Shown: positions 58,195-64,000 of the stretch, one piece after another
How the letters are laid out: each line of letters opens with the position of its first letter
Position numbering within the stretch: position 1 is the stretch's first letter
NCBI GenBank assembly: GCA_024235675.1
Contig: JACKLZ010000001.1
Span: 682,001-746,000, forward strand
Length of the DNA stretch: 64,000 nt
Direction: 5' to 3'
Origin: Zoogloeaceae bacterium
GTDB lineage: Bacteria > Pseudomonadota > Gammaproteobacteria > Burkholderiales > Rhodocyclaceae
Translations under genes and position numbers: made by a program
The notes under the pieces: model-generated
Told to the model about the DNA's origin: nothing
Databases searched by the model: none
What the model saw: the letters and a program-made list of their open reading frames with translations, nothing else

Positions 58195-61100
58195 ATGAGC
58201 TCTCCACGCCCATCAATCAAGCACTTCCTGCTAGGCCTGATGCTCGCGCTTCTCTGCGTCACGGCAATTGCCTTGGTGCAGGCACAGACGCCCCCCCAGG
58301 AGACATTGACCGCGCAGGAACGCGCGTTCCTGGATACAGCCGGCCCAATCGTCTTCGTCAGCCAGAGCAACTATCCGCCCTTCGAATTCGTCGACCCGAG
58401 CACCGGCGCACGCAAGGGCATGATGATCGAACTCGCGACCTGGATCAGCACCGAATTCGGATTTCACGCTGAATTTACCGACGCCGTTTTTCTGGACGCC
58501 CAGCGCGCGGTCGAAGAAGGTCGCGCGCATGTGCTGACCAGCTTTTTCTATAGCGAAGAACGGGACCACCACTTCGACTTTACCGATACGGTTTTTGAGA
58601 TTCCTGCGACCATTTTTGTCGTGGCAGATCGACCAGACATCACCGGCCTCACCAGTCTCTACGGAAAGCGGATTGCCATTCAGCGTGGCGATTATGCGCT
58701 GGACTTTCTCGCCTCGAAGGGCATCGACTTCACACTGATTTCCACCGACTCATTCGACCAGGCCAGTGCAGCGGTGATCGAGGGGCGCGCCGATGCGCTG
58801 ATCGGCGACGAACAGATCGTCTTGCATTACCTCTACAGCAACGGCCTCAATGCCCGCATGAAAAAGGTCGGCGAGCCCCTGTACGTCGGCCGCAATGCCA
58901 TGGCCGTCAAGGATGGCAACAGCCTGCTGCGCTCAATCCTGAATAAAGGGATCACGCGGGCTCGAAGCACCGGCGCGCTCGAGCGCCTGAACTGGAAATG
59001 GGCTGGCACGCACTTACCCGACCGAGGCATTGATCTGCTCGCCTACTGGCCCTACGCACTGGCGGCAGCCGCGCTCCTGGCCTGGATATTTTTCTGGAAT
59101 CTACGCCTGCGATATGTCGTCCGCAGAAAGACCGCGCAACTGGTTCAGAACCAGATACGCCTTGAAGGCATTATCGAGGGCACGCGGGCGGGCACCTGGG
59201 AGTGGCATATTCCGAGCGGCAACATCGTCATCAATGAATTGTGGGCGCAGATGCTCGGCTATACACGCAAAGAGCTGCACGCATTGACCGCAGAGCGCCG
59301 AAGCGAGTTACTTCATCCCGACGACCGCGATCGCTCTGCCAAGCTCCTGGCCAGGCACCTCGCCAATGACATCCCCCACTACGCCTGCGAAGTTCGCATG
59401 CAACACAAGTCCGGGCGCTGGATCTGGCTGATCGAGCGCGGTCAAATCACCGAACGAACAGCGTCCGGTGATCCGCTCACCGTTTCCGGCACGCAAATCG
59501 ACATCTCGGCCAACAAAGTCGCCGAAGTCGACCTGCAACTCACCGCCAGTGTTTTCGGAAGCGCCCGCGAAGGCATCGTCATTACCAACGCGGAGGGCAC
59601 AATCCTCAACGTGAATGACGCCTTCACCCGCATCACCGGCTACACACGAGACGAAGGAATCGGAAAAAACCCACGCATCCTGCGCTCGGGGCAACACGAC
59701 ACGGCGTTCTATGCGTCCTTGTGGGAAAACCTCATCGACAAGGGCTTCTGGGAAGGCGAGATATGGAACAAGAGGAAATCCGGCGAGATCTACCCTGAAA
59801 TCCTGACGATCTCCGCCGTTCGCGACGCCAAAGGCATGGTCTCCCACTATGTCGCCGTCTTCTCCGACATCAGCCGTCAAAAGGAACACGAGCATCAACT
59901 CAAACGCCTCGCCTTTTTCGACGATCTCACCGGATTGCCCAATCGTGTGTTGCTGGTCGACCGTCTGGGTCAGACCATGGCCCGGGCACGTCGCGGCAAG
60001 ACGGCGCTCGCCCTCGCCTACCTCGATCTCGATGGTTTCAAGGAAGTCAACGACGGCTACGGCCACGCAGTCGGCGACCGTGTGTTGGTGACCATTGCCG
60101 AGCGGCTCACCGCGGCGCTTCGCGAAGAAGACACGGTGGCGCGCTTCGGCGGTGACGAATTTGTCATCGTGCTGCCGGACCACCCTGGCGGAGAAGCTCT
60201 TGACGCCATTGTCCGCCGGCTGCTGATCAAGATTTCAGAACCGATTCACATTGATCAACACCGCCTGCAAGTGTCGGGCAGCATCGGGCTGGCGCATTAT
60301 CGTGGCGACATCGATCTGGACTCGGATCAGCTCATTCGCCAGGCCGATCAGGCAATGTATCAAGCCAAACAGACCGGCCGAAACCGCTTTCATGTCTTCG
60401 ATGCAGATCACGAGCGCGCCATCCAGGGCCGGCACGAAAGCATCGCCCGAATTCACCAGGCGCTCACCAACAATGAGTTCGTCCTGCACTACCAGCCGAA
60501 GGTCAATATGCGCAACGGGGTGATGACCGGCGCCGAAGCCTTGATCCGCTGGGTGCACCCCGACCGTGGCATGCTCGCGCCGGGCATGTTTCTCCCCCAC
60601 ATCGAGACGGATCGTGCGGGTATTTCACTTGGCGAATGGGTCATTTCAACGGCACTTGCCCAGATCGACGCGTGGCAACAAGCGGGCATCACGCTCACCG
60701 TCAGCGTCAACATCTCGGCGCACCACCTTCAGCAAGTCGACTTCAGCGACCGGCTGAAGATACTGCTTGAACAACACCCCAACGTTCCCCCCGCGTCGCT
60801 TGAACTCGAAGTGCTCGAGAGCAGCGCGCTCGAAGACATTGAGCATGTCTCGACGGTGATCTCGGCCTGTGCCGCCCTGGGGGTTCGCTTCGCGCTCGAC
60901 GACTTTGGCACCGGCTATTCGTCGCTGATCTACCTCAAGCGTCTGCCGGTAGACGTCCTCAAGATCGATCAAAGCTTCGTGCGCGACATGCTTCACGACC
61001 CGGGCGACCTCTCCATTCTGGAAGGCGTTCTCGGTCTGGCACGCGCCTTTCATCGCGAGGTCATTGCCGAAGGGGTCGAAACCGAAGCGCACGGCCGGCT

Positions 61101-61578
61101 CCTGTTGCAATTGGGCTGCGAGCAGGCACAAGGCTACGGGATCGCCCGCCCGATGCCGGCCGAGGCTGTCGCCGCGTGGGCAAAACAATGGTCGGCACCC
61201 GATGCATGGAAACAAACAGATCGTCTCCAGCCTCAGGATATCGAGCTCCTCTACGCCGCCTCCGAGCACCGCGCCTGGCTCGATGGGCTGGAAGTTTTCT
61301 TGCGCGGAGAGTCGTCTGCCCCGCCCGAGACCGACGCCCATCGTTGCCGCTTCGGCCAATGGCTCGATCGGAAGAATGCCAGGACTGGCGAGGCCGACCC
61401 GCTCAGCGCGATCGCCGAACTTCACGAGGTGCTGCACAGCCACGGTGAAGACGTCATATCTCGACACATCGCTGGCGACAAGAACGCGAGCGATGAAGCA
61501 CTGACATCCCTGCAAAAATGCAGCATGGCGCTTCTCACCAGCCTTCAGGACATCGCCAACAGCCGTTCACGCCGATAG
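58195..61578 (+). CDS. Multi-domain c-di-GMP protein: SBP-PAS-PAS-GGDEF-EAL-CZB
   Basis: A 1127-residue inner-membrane enzyme. After a signal/TM segment (about 8-30), residues 45-270 form an SBP_bac_3-like periplasmic sensor (PIVFVSQSNYPPFEF). A second TM is near 283-305. PAS domains follow (about 325-440, 445-565), then GGDEF with an intact RFGGDEFVIVL (about 645), EAL with GAEALIRW, ALDDFGTGYSS and EGVETEA, and finally a C-terminal CZB domain (EHRAW, HRCRFGQWLD, ELHEVLHSH, about 1022-1085). All catalytic residues for both c-di-GMP synthesis and hydrolysis are present. ATG 58195; a GTG at 58171 is possible. A CZB at the end of a GGDEF-EAL protein is unusual. Confidence 0.93.
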   Translation: MSSPRPSIKHFLLGLMLALLCVTAIALVQAQTPPQETLTAQERAFLDTAGPIVFVSQSNYPPFEFVDPSTGARKGMMIELATWISTEFGFHAEFTDAVFLDAQRAVEEGRAHVLTSFFYSEERDHHFDFTDTVFEIPATIFVVADRPDITGLTSLYGKRIAIQRGDYALDFLASKGIDFTLISTDSFDQASAAVIEGRADALIGDEQIVLHYLYSNGLNARMKKVGEPLYVGRNAMAVKDGNSLLRSILNKGITRARSTGALERLNWKWAGTHLPDRGIDLLAYWPYALAAAALLAWIFFWNLRLRYVVRRKTAQLVQNQIRLEGIIEGTRAGTWEWHIPSGNIVINELWAQMLGYTRKELHALTAERRSELLHPDDRDRSAKLLARHLANDIPHYACEVRMQHKSGRWIWLIERGQITERTASGDPLTVSGTQIDISANKVAEVDLQLTASVFGSAREGIVITNAEGTILNVNDAFTRITGYTRDEGIGKNPRILRSGQHDTAFYASLWENLIDKGFWEGEIWNKRKSGEIYPEILTISAVRDAKGMVSHYVAVFSDISRQKEHEHQLKRLAFFDDLTGLPNRVLLVDRLGQTMARARRGKTALALAYLDLDGFKEVNDGYGHAVGDRVLVTIAERLTAALREEDTVARFGGDEFVIVLPDHPGGEALDAIVRRLLIKISEPIHIDQHRLQVSGSIGLAHYRGDIDLDSDQLIRQADQAMYQAKQTGRNRFHVFDADHERAIQGRHESIARIHQALTNNEFVLHYQPKVNMRNGVMTGAEALIRWVHPDRGMLAPGMFLPHIETDRAGISLGEWVISTALAQIDAWQQAGITLTVSVNISAHHLQQVDFSDRLKILLEQHPNVPPASLELEVLESSALEDIEHVSTVISACAALGVRFALDDFGTGYSSLIYLKRLPVDVLKIDQSFVRDMLHDPGDLSILEGVLGLARAFHREVIAEGVETEAHGRLLLQLGCEQAQGYGIARPMPAEAVAAWAKQWSAPDAWKQTDRLQPQDIELLYAASEHRAWLDGLEVFLRGESSAPPETDAHRCRFGQWLDRKNARTGEADPLSAIAELHEVLHSHGEDVISRHIAGDKNASDEALTSLQKCSMALLTSLQDIANSRSRR

Positions 61579-61591
61579 CCGCTGACGAGGC

Positions 61592-61616
61592 AAAAAAAGG
61601 CGCCCCGCAGGGCGCC
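61592..61616 (-). terminator. Rho-independent terminator of clpB
   Basis: Arms 61599-61605 and 61610-61616 form a 7-bp GC stem, loop of 4 nt; on the minus strand it is followed by seven T (61592-61598). It lies 34 bp past the clpB stop. It may also serve the opposite gene weakly. Confidence 0.85.
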
Positions 61617-61649
61617 GTCCAGACACACGAATCAACCCAGCAACAGGTG

Positions 61650-64000
<2,351 letters not shown>

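Overview
The window is a 64 kb stretch of a GC-rich bacterial chromosome, densely packed with short intergenic gaps. The gene content (14-gene nuo operon next to secG/tpiA/tRNA-Leu, DUF3567 protein, GreB with an acidic N-terminal extension, PEP-CTERM secreted nuclease, class II ribonucleotide reductase, soluble NAD-type [NiFe] hydrogenase) points to a Betaproteobacterium, most likely of the Rhodocyclales (Azoarcus/Thauera/Zoogloea/Denitromonas relatives). That placement is an inference from gene content; no 16S or ribosomal operon is present. No phage, IS element, CRISPR array or integrase was found.

Layout. 1-9.6 kb: pgeF (cut by the window edge) and rluD, divergent from bamD; an unrecognised gene; the GDP-mannose enzyme manC; 3-hydroxyacyl-CoA dehydrogenase; a LysE exporter; a CLC antiporter; a large secreted PEP-CTERM nuclease. 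9.8-15.5 kb: htpG with a good sigma-32 promoter, a methyltransferase, a Cache chemoreceptor with a plausible sigma-28 promoter, greB and a DUF3567 gene. 15.7-23.4 kb: DUF465, metY, an alpha/beta hydrolase, DUF2189 membrane protein, an EEP-fold hydrolase, a PilZ-like unknown, a CDF metal exporter and an HDOD protein. 23.4-31.3 kb (minus strand): HD-GYP phosphodiesterase, PAS histidine kinase, then hoxF-U-Y-H-W, which encode the diaphorase and hydrogenase halves of a soluble bidirectional hydrogenase plus its maturation protease. 31.3-36.3 kb: nrdJ with an NrdR-box-like palindrome upstream, then an isolated SUMF1-type lipoprotein in sequence rich in palindromes and repeats.

36.3-56.2 kb (minus strand): rbgA-folP, glmM, tpiA, secG, tRNA-Leu(GAG), the complete nuoA-N complex I operon with a terminator, and a Nudix ADP-ribose pyrophosphatase. 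The glmM-secG-tRNA-Leu order matches the E. coli folP-glmM-secG-leuU neighbourhood. 56.4-64 kb: a cold-shock gene, an orphan TaqI-like adenine methyltransferase, a nine-module cyclic-di-GMP enzyme (SBP-PAS-PAS-GGDEF-EAL-CZB) and the 3' 90% of clpB.

Themes. Respiratory flexibility: complex I and its relative HoxFUYH sit 20 kb apart and encode two parallel NADH-handling modules. Cyclic-di-GMP and biofilm-type functions recur (HD-GYP, GGDEF-EAL-CZB, PilZ-like protein, HDOD, manC, PEP-CTERM). I see no clear new multi-gene defence or mobile system. The best candidates for novelty are the HD-GYP/kinase pair placed directly ahead of hox, the C-terminal zinc-sensor-like CZB domain on a dual GGDEF-EAL protein, the orphan methyltransferase with an unclear start, and the repeat-flanked SUMF1 lipoprotein segment.
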